A stretch of DNA of 19,306 bases from Allobranchiibius sp038199265. GTDB taxonomy: Bacteria; Actinomycetota; Actinomycetes; Actinomycetales; Dermatophilaceae. The stretch covers positions 1 through 19,306 of the forward strand of contig JBBPZD010000039.1 of assembly GCA_038199265.1 (NCBI GenBank). The letters are read 5' to 3'. A model generated the notes under the pieces. It was not told where the DNA came from and searched no databases. It saw nothing but the letters and a program-made list of their open reading frames with translations. Made by a program: the position numbers and the translations under genes. Below, in pieces: positions 7,426 to 14,847 of the stretch (its first letter is position 1; the number at the start of each line of letters is the position of its first letter).

Positions 7426-7806
7426 GTGAGCACAGGCATGAGCGGGTACCTCGTCCTCGTCGGGGTGAGCATCGGCGGGGTGTTGCTCTTTGTTGCCGCG
7501 ATGGTGGCCAGGCGGCTGCTCGCACCCATCGCGCCCAGCCAGGCCAAGTCCTCCACCTACGAGTCGGGTGTCGACCCGGTCGCGGGGGGCTGGGCGCAGA
7601 CTCACGTGCGCTACATGACCTTTGCGTTCCTGTACCTGGTGTTCGCAGTCGATTCCGTCTTCTTGTTCCCGTGGGCGTTGGTGCTGCGCGACAAGGCCAT
7701 CAACCACGCGAGTCTGCTGGAGATGGGCATCTTCGCCGCCGTCATCCTGGTCGGGTTGGCGCACGCCGCCCGGCGTGGGTTGCTGCGCTGGACGCTCGAC
7801 AACTAG
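7426..7806 (+). CDS. nuoA: complex I subunit A (NuoA-like)
   Basis: Membrane subunit of 126 residues with three helices (about 8-32, 64-86, 98-116). The long loop between helices 1 and 2 carries the family signature YESGVDP at 45-51, and helix 2 ends in the expected FLFPWA (79-84). In complex I this loop and helix 2 help form the quinone chamber and its link to the proton channels. Unusually, the highly conserved Phe-Asp-x-Glu of helix 2 reads Phe-Ala-Val-Asp here (73-76): aligned from the Trp of PWA, the first acidic residue is lost and the second shortened. The GTG start has no ribosome site and probably heads a leaderless message. It is the first gene of a ten-gene operon, 14 bp before nuoB. 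Marks of a paralogous rather than housekeeping subunit are clear, but the family is certain. Confidence 0.93.
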   Translation: MSTGMSGYLVLVGVSIGGVLLFVAAMVARRLLAPIAPSQAKSSTYESGVDPVAGGWAQTHVRYMTFAFLYLVFAVDSVFLFPWALVLRDKAINHASLLEMGIFAAVILVGLAHAARRGLLRWTLDN

Positions 7807-7820
7807 GGGATGACGCAGCG

Positions 7821-8426
7821 ATGAGCACTGATCTCCCCATGCCCACGGTGGGTCCCGCGCAGGCCGCCGCTCCGAAGCCGATGCGGCTGGTGCTGAACTG
7901 GGGTCGCCGGTATTCGCTGTGGGTCTTCAATTTCGGGCTCGCCTGCTGCGCCATCGAATTTATCGCCGCGTCGATGGGCCGGCACGACTTCATCCGGCTC
8001 GGGGTGATCCCGTTCGCGCCCGGGCCACGCCAGGCCGACCTGATGGTCGTCTCGGGCACCGTCACCGACAAGATGGCCCCGGCGATCCGCCGGCTGTACG
8101 ACCAGATGCCCGAACCGAAGTACGTCATCTCGTTCGGTGCGTGCTCCAATTCCGGTGGACCGTACTGGGATTCGTACTGCGTCACCAAGGGCGTCGACCA
8201 GTTGATCCCGGTCGATGTCTACGTGCCCGGGTGCCCGCCCCGCCCCGAAGCGCTGCTGCAGGGCATCTTGACGCTGCAGGGTCAGATCGCCGACGAACGC
8301 CCCACCACCGCGTCGTTGCGCGAGAAGCTCGGCCCCTACGCGGGTCGTCGCGCGTCCGCCGCAGAGGTCAGCCGCCCGCTGGTGGCCCCGCCCGCGAAGA
8401 AGGCCGATCCCGAGGTCACCGCGTGA
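7821..8426 (+). CDS. nuoB: complex I subunit B (NuoB-like), N2 cluster protein
   Basis: Peripheral subunit that holds the terminal 4Fe-4S cluster N2, which passes electrons to the acceptor. All four ligands are present: Cys42-Cys43 in GLACCAIE, Cys108 in FGACSNSGG and Cys138 in VPGCPPRPEAL. The PRQADLM and KMAPAIRRLYDQMPEPKYV stretches are canonical. An extra cysteine (Cys120, in DSYCVTKG) sits in a position normally without one. Length is 201 residues because of a proline/alanine-rich tail of about 30 residues. GGGGA 10 nt upstream of ATG 7821 serves as ribosome site, and the stop overlaps the nuoC start as GTGA. NuoB normally packs against NuoD, which this operon lacks. Confidence 0.96.
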   Translation: MSTDLPMPTVGPAQAAAPKPMRLVLNWGRRYSLWVFNFGLACCAIEFIAASMGRHDFIRLGVIPFAPGPRQADLMVVSGTVTDKMAPAIRRLYDQMPEPKYVISFGACSNSGGPYWDSYCVTKGVDQLIPVDVYVPGCPPRPEALLQGILTLQGQIADERPTTASLREKLGPYAGRRASAAEVSRPLVAPPAKKADPEVTA

Positions 8427-8971
8427 CCTACGAAGTGCCGAGTGTGCACAGTCTGTTGCCGGCCTGGCTGCAGACCCTGCGGGATGTCCGCAGCGGCGGC
8501 TTCACGATGTTCGACTTCCTGACTGCGGTGGACGAGACGGATCGCGCTGAGAACCCCGGATTTGACATCGTCGTCCACCTCTACGACACGAGGCCGAGCC
8601 ACTTCCGCGAAACCCTTGTTGCGACAACGGTTCCTGATGGTGACTCAGTGCCCAGCTGCACCGGGCTGTGGCGCGGTGCAGCCTGGCACGAGCGTGAGAC
8701 CCACGAGATGTTCGGGATCGCGTTCGACGGGTTCGACGACGGCACCGGCCTCGGGCTGCGTCCGCTACTGCTCCCGGACGGTTTCGACGGCACCCCGCTG
8801 CGCAAGTCCTTCGTTCTCGCGGCGCGGGTCAGCAAGCCCTGGCCCGGCGCCAAGGACCCTGCCGACACCCCGACAGGATCCGAGGCGGGCAAAGACGGCA
8901 AACCCGCACGCGCACCGCGCCGCCGGATGCAGCCGCCCGGCATCCCCGACCCCACATGGGGCCCACGGTGA
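8423..8971 (+). CDS. nuoC: complex I subunit C (NuoC-like, 30-kDa subunit)
   Basis: Hydrophilic 182-residue subunit of the connecting arm. It shows the family signature as WHERETHEMFGIAFDGF (about residues 88-104), then LRPLLLPDGFDGTPLRKSF to about 130, followed by a basic, proline-rich tail of about 45 residues. It is a stand-alone NuoC and not the start of a fused NuoCD: the frame stops at 8971 and nuoH begins within the same bases. It holds no cofactor in known complexes. The GTG start overlaps the nuoB stop by 4 bp with GAGG 7 nt upstream. In canonical operons the next gene is nuoD; here it is nuoH. Confidence 0.93.
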   Translation: MTYEVPSVHSLLPAWLQTLRDVRSGGFTMFDFLTAVDETDRAENPGFDIVVHLYDTRPSHFRETLVATTVPDGDSVPSCTGLWRGAAWHERETHEMFGIAFDGFDDGTGLGLRPLLLPDGFDGTPLRKSFVLAARVSKPWPGAKDPADTPTGSEAGKDGKPARAPRRRMQPPGIPDPTWGPR

Positions 8972-9927
8972 ACACCGTGGGGGAGGTGGTGCTGCGGTCG
9001 ATGTGTGTGCTGATCGCGTTCCTGACGCTGCCGCTGCTGATCGGGCAGACCGAGCACAAGATGATGGCGCATATGCAGGGTCGGCTCGGACCGATGTACG
9101 CGGGCGGGTTTCACGGTTGGGCCCAGCTGGTCGCGGACGGGGTGAAGTTCACCCAGAAGGAGGACATCGTCCCCTCCGCGGCCGACAGGCAGGTCTTCAA
9201 GCTCGCGCCCGCGCTCGGGATCGTCGCCTATCTGGCCGCGCTCGCGGTCATCCCGCTCGGCCCGAATCTGGTCGCGGCCGGCATCAACGGCAGCCTCCTG
9301 TGGGTACTCGCGGTCGGCGCCATCGGTACCGTCGGCACGCTGATGGCGGGCTGGTCCAGCGGCAACAAGTACTCCCTCATCGGCGGTCTGCGCGCGGCCG
9401 CCCAACTGGTTTCCTACGAGGTTCCGCTGATCCTGGCGGCAGCCTCCTTCGCGATGGCCGCAGGCTCGTTGTCGCTGGTCGCGATTGCCGATGCCTGGAC
9501 GCCATGGTGGCTGCTGTGGCAGTTGCCCGGGGCCATCGTCTTCCTCGTCGCCGCAACCGCCGAGCTGCAGCGCCCCCCGTTCGACATGCCGGTCGCCGAC
9601 TCCGAAGTCGTGATGGGCCCGTGGACTGAATACACCGGCCTACGGTTCGCGCTCTTCCTGCTGGCTGAGTACGCGGGCATCGTGGTGATGTCGCTACTGC
9701 TCGGGGTGGTCTATCTCGGTGGTTGGGCTGGCCCCTTCGACGCCCAGCTGGGCTGGCTGTGGACCCTGCTCAAAGGATTCTTCTTCGCCTGCATCATCTT
9801 ATGGATGCGGATGTCGTGGCCGCGGCTACGTGAGGACCAACTGCAACGCGTCGCCTGGATCGGCCTCGTACCCTTGGCGCTGCTGCAGATCGTGCTGACC
9901 GCAGGAGGGGTGGTGCTGACGACATGA
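8968..9927 (+). CDS. nuoH: complex I subunit H (NuoH-like)
   Basis: Membrane subunit of about eight helices and 319 residues that forms the quinone channel between the peripheral arm and the pump arm. Recognisable blocks are TEHKMMAHMQGRLGP (28-42), the ADGVKFTQKED loop, GWSSGNKYSLIGGLRAAAQ followed by SYEVPL, and PFDMPVADSE (204-213) followed by TEYTGLRFALFLLAEYAG. In the cytosolic-loop motif normally PFDxPExE, the first Glu is Val (209) and the second is Asp (211). The canonical Glu-Arg of the first block is Glu-His. I chose GTG 8968 because it overlaps the nuoC stop as GTGA like its neighbours; the ATG at 8956 would add four residues. It follows nuoC directly, where nuoD would be expected. 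Confidence 0.95.
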   Translation: MNTVGEVVLRSMCVLIAFLTLPLLIGQTEHKMMAHMQGRLGPMYAGGFHGWAQLVADGVKFTQKEDIVPSAADRQVFKLAPALGIVAYLAALAVIPLGPNLVAAGINGSLLWVLAVGAIGTVGTLMAGWSSGNKYSLIGGLRAAAQLVSYEVPLILAAASFAMAAGSLSLVAIADAWTPWWLLWQLPGAIVFLVAATAELQRPPFDMPVADSEVVMGPWTEYTGLRFALFLLAEYAGIVVMSLLLGVVYLGGWAGPFDAQLGWLWTLLKGFFFACIILWMRMSWPRLREDQLQRVAWIGLVPLALLQIVLTAGGVVLTT

Positions 9928-10451
9928 GCGATCAGGACAAGGGGTTCGTCCCCGGGCTGCTGAAGGGGATGGGCACCACTGCCCGCGCGTTGATCCGGCC
10001 CGCGCACACCCAGGAGTACCCGCATGTCTCTCCGCAGTTGCCGCCACGTTCGAGAGGTGTCATCGCGCTCGAGGAGTCCAACTGCACCTCGTGCATGTTG
10101 TGCGCCCGCGAGTGCCCCGACTGGTGCATCTACATCGACTCCCACAAGGAGACGGTGCCGCCGAGCGTCGAGGGCGGCCGCGAGCGGAAGGAGAACGTAC
10201 TCGACCGGTTCGCCATCGACTTCAGCCTCTGCATGTACTGCGGCATCTGCATCGAGGTGTGCCCGTTCGACGCGTTGTTCTGGAGCCCGGAGTTCGAATA
10301 CGCCGAGCCCGATATTCGCAACCTGCTGCACGAGAAGGAACGCCTGGGTCAGTGGATGGCCACCGTCCCGGCCCCTCCCGCGATCGATCCCGGCGCCGGC
10401 CAGTCTGCAGAGCAAGCGCTCGTACCGTCCGATGAAGATCCGGCACCGTGA
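9924..10451 (+). CDS. nuoI: complex I subunit I (NuoI-like), two 4Fe-4S clusters
   Basis: Peripheral subunit of 175 residues that relays electrons through clusters N6a and N6b to NuoB. An N-terminal amphipathic stretch (GLLKGMGTTARALIRP, 11-26) attaches it to the membrane arm. Two CxxCxxCxxxCP motifs are complete: Cys54, 57, 60, 64 and Cys103, 106, 109, 113. A further cysteine follows the first motif (CPDWC, Cys68), which is not usual in NADH-linked NuoI. In a complex lacking NuoE, F and G this two-cluster protein is the natural docking point for reduced ferredoxin, by analogy with ferredoxin-driven and Fpo-like complexes; that role is inferred. ATG overlaps the nuoH stop (ATGA). The C-terminal 30 residues are acidic and proline-rich. 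Confidence 0.96.
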   Translation: MSDQDKGFVPGLLKGMGTTARALIRPAHTQEYPHVSPQLPPRSRGVIALEESNCTSCMLCARECPDWCIYIDSHKETVPPSVEGGRERKENVLDRFAIDFSLCMYCGICIEVCPFDALFWSPEFEYAEPDIRNLLHEKERLGQWMATVPAPPAIDPGAGQSAEQALVPSDEDPAP

Positions 10452-10996
10452 CGACGTACGACGTCTTCTTCTGCATTCTCGGCGTCCTGTGCGCCGCCAG
10501 CGCGTTTCTGGCAGTACTCACCCGTCACCTGATGCATTCGGCGCTCTGGTTGACGGTCTGTCTTGTCACGCTGGCCGGGTGTTACCTAGTGCTCGGTGCC
10601 GAACTCGTGGCGCTCGTTCAGTTGCTGGTCTACGTCGGAGCGATCATCGTGCTCGTGATCTTCGCCTTGATGCTCACTCGCGCTCCGATCGGTCGTAGCC
10701 ACGATCACGACACCCCGATGGCGCAGCGCGCAGCCGCACTCGTGATCGCGGGCACTTCGGCGGTACTCCTGGGGGCCGTACTCATCACCGGGGTGCGCGG
10801 GGGCACCGTTGAAGTACATGGCGGATCCACCCAGGCATTGGCGCAGAAGCTGTTCACCAGTTGGGTGTGGCCCTTCGAGCTGCTTTCGTTGCTGCTGCTT
10901 GCCGCGGTCGTGGGTGCGCTCGCGATGAGTCGCAAGCTCGTGCCCGCCGACGCCGGCGACGAAGCCTCCGAGCAGGCCGTCGGGGAAGACTCATGA
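10448..10996 (+). CDS. nuoJ: complex I subunit J (NuoJ-like)
   Basis: Membrane subunit of 182 residues with five helices. The conserved third-helix block is present as AELVALVQLLVYVGAIIVLV, running from about residue 50 to 70, with the glycine-containing bulge that is thought to rotate during turnover. A periplasmic loop and the last helix (about 140-160) precede a cytosolic acidic tail. It lies between NuoH and NuoK in the assembled membrane arm and links the quinone site to the pumps. The GTG start overlaps the nuoI stop as GTGA; the ribosome site is weak, so translational coupling is likely. Confidence 0.94.
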   Translation: MTTYDVFFCILGVLCAASAFLAVLTRHLMHSALWLTVCLVTLAGCYLVLGAELVALVQLLVYVGAIIVLVIFALMLTRAPIGRSHDHDTPMAQRAAALVIAGTSAVLLGAVLITGVRGGTVEVHGGSTQALAQKLFTSWVWPFELLSLLLLAAVVGALAMSRKLVPADAGDEASEQAVGEDS

Positions 10997-11019
10997 CGGC
11001 GGCGGAGTGCACCCAGTGA
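10993..11019 (+). other. eight-codon minicistron bridging nuoJ and nuoK
   Basis: An ATG at 10993 overlaps the nuoJ stop (ATGA) and opens an eight-codon frame (MTAAECTQ). Its TGA at 11017-11019 overlaps the GTG that best fits as the nuoK start (GTGA at 11016). The bridge would let ribosomes leaving nuoJ reach nuoK. Because such short frames arise easily by chance, a functional role is only suggested. Confidence 0.3.
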
Positions 11020-11324
11020 TCCATCTGTGGCCGCCGTTGCTACTCGTCGCGATTCTTTTCGGCGCCGGTCTCTACGGCGTCCTGGCCCGTCGTAACGCCG
11101 TATTGGTACTCGTCGGCGTGGAGTTGATGCTCGCTGCAACCGGACTGGTCTTCGTCACGTTCGGATCTACGGTGCGCGACACCGACCGAGCCGGTCACAT
11201 CCTGACGATCTTCCTGATCACGATCGCCGCCGCAGAGATAGCGATCGCGCTCGCGGTGATCCTCGCCGTGCAGCGATCGCGCGGGAACATCGACGTGACC
11301 GTCGCCGGTGAGGACGACCGATGA
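11016..11324 (+). CDS. nuoK: complex I subunit K (NuoK-like)
   Basis: Small three-helix membrane subunit of 102 residues that, with NuoJ, forms a proton half-channel. Both functional glutamates are present: Glu36 in VELML on helix 2 and Glu74 in AAAEIAIALAVIL on helix 3. The GTG at 11016 is preferred over the GTG at 11007 because GGAG lies 8 nt upstream and because it puts the first glutamate at exactly position 36, as in the E. coli protein. The gene is separated from nuoJ by 19 bp, one of only two junctions in the operon without a direct overlap. Confidence 0.94.
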   Translation: MIHLWPPLLLVAILFGAGLYGVLARRNAVLVLVGVELMLAATGLVFVTFGSTVRDTDRAGHILTIFLITIAAAEIAIALAVILAVQRSRGNIDVTVAGEDDR

Positions 11325-13354
11325 TCGATACCTTCACCGACAGCACGGGCTGGTCGGTGCAGCCCGCTCAGCTGACAGTTCTCGCGCCCGCTGTCGTCGC
11401 CGCGCTCAGCCTGGTGTTCGCCAGGCGCAGTTCAGGCGGTCGGGCACTGGGCTTCGCGCTGGCGGCGCTGGGCGCAGTCAGCGGCTTGGCAGCGGCGCTG
11501 CTGCTCATGGCAGGTCAGTTACGCGGGACCGTGGCGTCCGTCGTCGCCACCATCGGCCCGTTGCCGTTGGGCGACCTGTTGCGAGTTCCGCTACAGATGC
11601 GTGTCGACCGGTTCTCGGTGCTGTTGGCTGTCACCGTCGGGCTGGTTGCTCTGGTCGTACAGCTTTTCGCCCGGTGGTACCTACGCGAAGACCCCAGATA
11701 CGTTGCGTTCGCTGCGACCGTCAGCCTCTTCACCGCTGCGATGCAACTGGTTGTGCTGTCCGACGACGTGCTGCTGACGATTGTCGGCTGGGAGCTGATG
11801 GGTTGGTGCTCCTACCTGTTGATCGGCCACGACAGCGAGCGCGAGAAGGCTCGTCGTGCGGCGTTGAAGGCTTTCCTCGTCACCCGGTTCGCGGATGCAC
11901 CGTTCGCCATCGGGCTGATCGCACTGGCCACCGGTGCCCACACCACAGCGCTGTCCGGGATCGCCGGTTTCTGGTCGGAAAATCCGACGGCGACCATGGC
12001 AGGGGCGATGATCGCGGTGATCGTCGGGGTTGCGGGTAAGTCGGCTCAGGTGCCCTTCCAGGATTGGTTGCCGGATGCGATGGAGGGACCGACCCCGGCG
12101 TCGGCGCTTATTCACGCGGCCACCATGGTCGCGGCCGGAACCGTCGTGCTGGCCCGGTTGCTGCCGCTGCTGGAGCGGTCCGACGCCGCTCGCACCGTCC
12201 TGGTCCTGGTTGCAGGTATCTCTATGGCGGGGGCGGGTTTCCTCGCCTACTGCCAGACCGACCTGAAGCGACTGCTGGCCTGGTCTACGATTTCGCAGGT
12301 CGGCTTGATGCTGATTGCGCTCGCCGTCGTTCCGGTCGGCATGTCCGCTGACCTGGCGCTGAACCACCTGGTCTCGCACGCGATGTTCAAGGCGTTGCTC
12401 TTCCTGATGTTCGGTTGGCTGTCGCTGCTTGTAGGTGGCACTGTCGTCTCCCGAATGTCCGGTGTCACCCGCGCACATCCCGCGACCCGGGCGCTCGTTG
12501 CGATCGGTTTGTTTTCACTCGCCGGGGTTCCACCGATGGCCGGGTTCGTCAGCAAGGACCTGATCATCGATGAAGCAGCCGTCCGCGCAGTCGATGGGGA
12601 CACGGTCAGTCAGTTCGCGTTCGTTGCCCTCGCCGTAGCCGTCGCGCTGACCACGGCGTACTGCATGCGGGCCTGGCTGATTCTGGATCACCGGTCGGTG
12701 CTGGAACGTCGGGTCGCCCAGGATGTCGTCGACGATTCAATCTCGATACAGGAAGTCGGCATCGTCGAACTCTTCACGACCAGCGCGCAGGTAGATCGTC
12801 GCGGTCGCGAGGTCGAGGCGCCGCTTGCCCCGGCCGTGCCCACGGCCCCCGTCGAGGCAGATCCCGATACCGTCATCGCACCCGACGGCGCGACCGGGTT
12901 CGGACTCAAAGCGTTGGCTCTGCTCGCCGTCCTCGGCTCCGTGGTGGTCGCAACAGCGCTGCTCGATGTCGACTGGAAGAACCCGAATTGGGCACTGGTG
13001 GTCGCCACCCTGCTGCTCATGGCGGCCGTGGCGGTGCTCGTACGGGTGCAGTCGCTGGGTATGCCCTACGGCGATGCTGCCAAGCGGCTGCCGTCCAGGG
13101 TGCGCAGCCTTGCCGAACGCGGATTGGGCGCCGACGACGTGTACGTCGCGGCCGTCCGACCGGTCGTCGAGCTGGCTGGGTTTGTCGCGCAGGCCGAAAG
13201 ACACCTCGAATCCACCGTCCACTCCAGTGTCACTGGTCTGCGCCAACTCACCACCGCCGGCCGGCGCCTGCAGAACGGCACGCCTACTGCAGGGCTGGTA
13301 GCGGTGGCTCTCGGCGTCGTTCTGGTCGGTCTGATCGGAATCTCGTTGTGGTGA
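11321..13354 (+). CDS. nuoL: complex I subunit L (NuoL-like antiporter-type pump)
   Basis: The distal proton pump of the membrane arm, 677 residues with about 16 helices and a long C-terminal lateral helix region. Key residues are in place: Glu158 in GWELMGWCSYLL (helix 5), Lys240 in GKSAQVPFQDWLPDAM (helix 7), the block GPTPASALIHAATMV, and SHAMFKALLF further on. A hydrophilic stretch of about 75 residues (around 470-525, rich in Asp, Arg, Val and Pro) between late helices is unlike the usual histidine-containing loop of NADH-type NuoL. ATG overlaps the nuoK stop (ATGA), with GAGG 7 nt upstream. The lateral helix shows that the subunit belongs to a complete pump arm rather than a stand-alone antiporter. 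Confidence 0.96.
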   Translation: MIDTFTDSTGWSVQPAQLTVLAPAVVAALSLVFARRSSGGRALGFALAALGAVSGLAAALLLMAGQLRGTVASVVATIGPLPLGDLLRVPLQMRVDRFSVLLAVTVGLVALVVQLFARWYLREDPRYVAFAATVSLFTAAMQLVVLSDDVLLTIVGWELMGWCSYLLIGHDSEREKARRAALKAFLVTRFADAPFAIGLIALATGAHTTALSGIAGFWSENPTATMAGAMIAVIVGVAGKSAQVPFQDWLPDAMEGPTPASALIHAATMVAAGTVVLARLLPLLERSDAARTVLVLVAGISMAGAGFLAYCQTDLKRLLAWSTISQVGLMLIALAVVPVGMSADLALNHLVSHAMFKALLFLMFGWLSLLVGGTVVSRMSGVTRAHPATRALVAIGLFSLAGVPPMAGFVSKDLIIDEAAVRAVDGDTVSQFAFVALAVAVALTTAYCMRAWLILDHRSVLERRVAQDVVDDSISIQEVGIVELFTTSAQVDRRGREVEAPLAPAVPTAPVEADPDTVIAPDGATGFGLKALALLAVLGSVVVATALLDVDWKNPNWALVVATLLLMAAVAVLVRVQSLGMPYGDAAKRLPSRVRSLAERGLGADDVYVAAVRPVVELAGFVAQAERHLESTVHSSVTGLRQLTTAGRRLQNGTPTAGLVAVALGVVLVGLIGISLW

Positions 13355-14847
13355 CCGCACTCTTTGCCGCCCCGCTGGCGCCGTTGCTGGGCGGAACGCT
13401 ACTGATCGCGGCTGACCGCAGTCGCCTGCGGCTGTCGGGGGCCGTGGCCCACGGCATCGCTCTCGCGCTTGCTGCCGTCGCGCTGATCGCATCGATCCTG
13501 ATCCTCTGGCAGCGTCCGACTGTCGACCACGAGTGGGTACCCGCAATCGGCATGCGGTTGCACCTGGCAGTCGACGGCATCAGCGCCCCCCTGCTGCTGC
13601 TGGCAGCAGCAGTGGGCGTAGTGGTGGTGGCTCATGCCGGGTGGGAGCAGACGTCTGCGACCTACTTCGGTGCACTCCTGATGGTCGTCGGTGGCGCAAT
13701 CGCAACCTTCCTGGTGCAGGACGCGCTTGCGTTCTTCCTCGCGTTCGAGACCGTGTTGATCCCGATGTGGTTGCTCATCGCGAAGTTCGGCGACACCCGC
13801 AATCCGGGCGAACGCGACCGGGCGGCTGCCATGTTCGTGCTGTACACCGTGCTTGGCTCGACGCTGATGCTGATCGGCATCCTGGTGCTGGTGCGCTCGG
13901 CCGGCACGTCCGACCTCAGCCAACTCTCCGGCGCGCGACTGCCGGCCAGTACTCAGGCCGGCGTTGCTGCACTGCTCATGATCGGCGTGGGTATCAAGGT
14001 CCCGCTGTGGCCGCTGCACTCCTGGTTGCCTGCCGCGCATACTGCAGCGCCCACGGGCGGTTCGGTGCTGCTCGCGGCTGTCCTGCTGAAGATGGGCACC
14101 TATGCCGTAGTGCGGTTGATCGTCTTCCCACTGCCGGGCGGGCTGAGCACCATTGCGCCGGTCGTAGCCGTCTTCGCCGTCATCGGGATAGTGATCGGCG
14201 GGTTGGTCTGCCTCGTCGAGCGCAGCCTGAAGCGGCTCGTTGCCTGGTCATCGGTGGCGCACATGGGGTTCGTGGTGCTCGCACTCACCACCGGTACAAC
14301 CCTTGGGCTGCAGGCCGCGCTCTACGGCAACATCGCGCACGGGGTGATCTCGGCATTGTTGTTCGTGGTGGTCGGCGGACTCAAGAAGCGGTGGGGCGAC
14401 GATGACCTCGAAACAGCGCGTTACGCGCTGCGGCAGGTCAGCCCGCGCCTCGGACTTGCGCTCGTCGTGGGCTTCGCCGGGTCGCTCGCGCTACCCGGGC
14501 TTGCTGGTTTCTGGGGTGAGATCCTCGCCCTCTTCGCGGCGTGGGGTCCCGCCGCCGACCGTCCTGTCGCGGTCTACCGGGTGTTGGCGGTGGGTGCCGT
14601 GCTCGGCTCGGTCCTGGCTGCTGCCTACGCAGTCCGTGTGCTGCGCGCTGTCTGGGCAGGCGGTGCGTCGGTGCCGGCCGGTGACGAGTTGACCGGAACC
14701 GCCGACGCGCAGGGTGTCGAGTGGGTCGTCATCGCCGTCCTCATCGCTGCTGTGGTCGTGCTCGGAGTGTGGCCCGGACCGGTGATGGATCAAACGCAAG
14801 CGGCGTTGCGGTCCGCGACTCACCTGCTCACCGGGGGCACCGGATGA
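13351..14847 (+). CDS. nuoM: complex I subunit M (NuoM-like antiporter-type pump)
   Basis: Middle proton pump, 498 residues with about 14 helices. Functional residues are Glu133 in LAFETVLIPMWLL (helix 5) and Lys216 in GIKVPLWPLHSWLP (helix 7), followed by the discriminating NuoM block AHTAAPTGGSVLLAAVLLKMG with its lysine on helix 8. SLKRLVAWSSVAHMG and HGVISALLF complete the fold. An open frame extends upstream into nuoL, but the GTG at 13351 overlaps the nuoL stop as GTGA and opens directly with the first hydrophobic helix, so it is the likely start. The ribosome site is weak and coupling to nuoL is expected. Confidence 0.95.
   Translation: MTALFAAPLAPLLGGTLLIAADRSRLRLSGAVAHGIALALAAVALIASILILWQRPTVDHEWVPAIGMRLHLAVDGISAPLLLLAAAVGVVVVAHAGWEQTSATYFGALLMVVGGAIATFLVQDALAFFLAFETVLIPMWLLIAKFGDTRNPGERDRAAAMFVLYTVLGSTLMLIGILVLVRSAGTSDLSQLSGARLPASTQAGVAALLMIGVGIKVPLWPLHSWLPAAHTAAPTGGSVLLAAVLLKMGTYAVVRLIVFPLPGGLSTIAPVVAVFAVIGIVIGGLVCLVERSLKRLVAWSSVAHMGFVVLALTTGTTLGLQAALYGNIAHGVISALLFVVVGGLKKRWGDDDLETARYALRQVSPRLGLALVVGFAGSLALPGLAGFWGEILALFAAWGPAADRPVAVYRVLAVGAVLGSVLAAAYAVRVLRAVWAGGASVPAGDELTGTADAQGVEWVVIAVLIAAVVVLGVWPGPVMDQTQAALRSATHLLTGGTG

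Noticed and set aside
7398..7820. N-terminal extension of nuoB through all of nuoA
   Set aside because: The extension is a shadow of nuoA in another frame; NuoB homology begins after the ATG at 7821, which has a ribosome site.
8423..8971. Possible fused NuoCD or a frameshifted nuoD
   Set aside because: NuoC ends at 8971 and nuoH starts in the same bases. No NuoD motif or remnant is visible in any frame here, and there is no space for about 400 residues.
12988..13350. N-terminal extension of nuoM into nuoL
   Set aside because: It is an arginine-rich shadow of the nuoL C-terminus; the GTG at 13351 overlaps the nuoL stop like other junctions in the operon.
11321..14847. Mrp-type Na+/H+ antiporter instead of complex I subunits
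   Set aside because: NuoL has the long C-terminal lateral-helix region, and B, C, H, I, J and K are present in canonical order, so these are complex I-type subunits.
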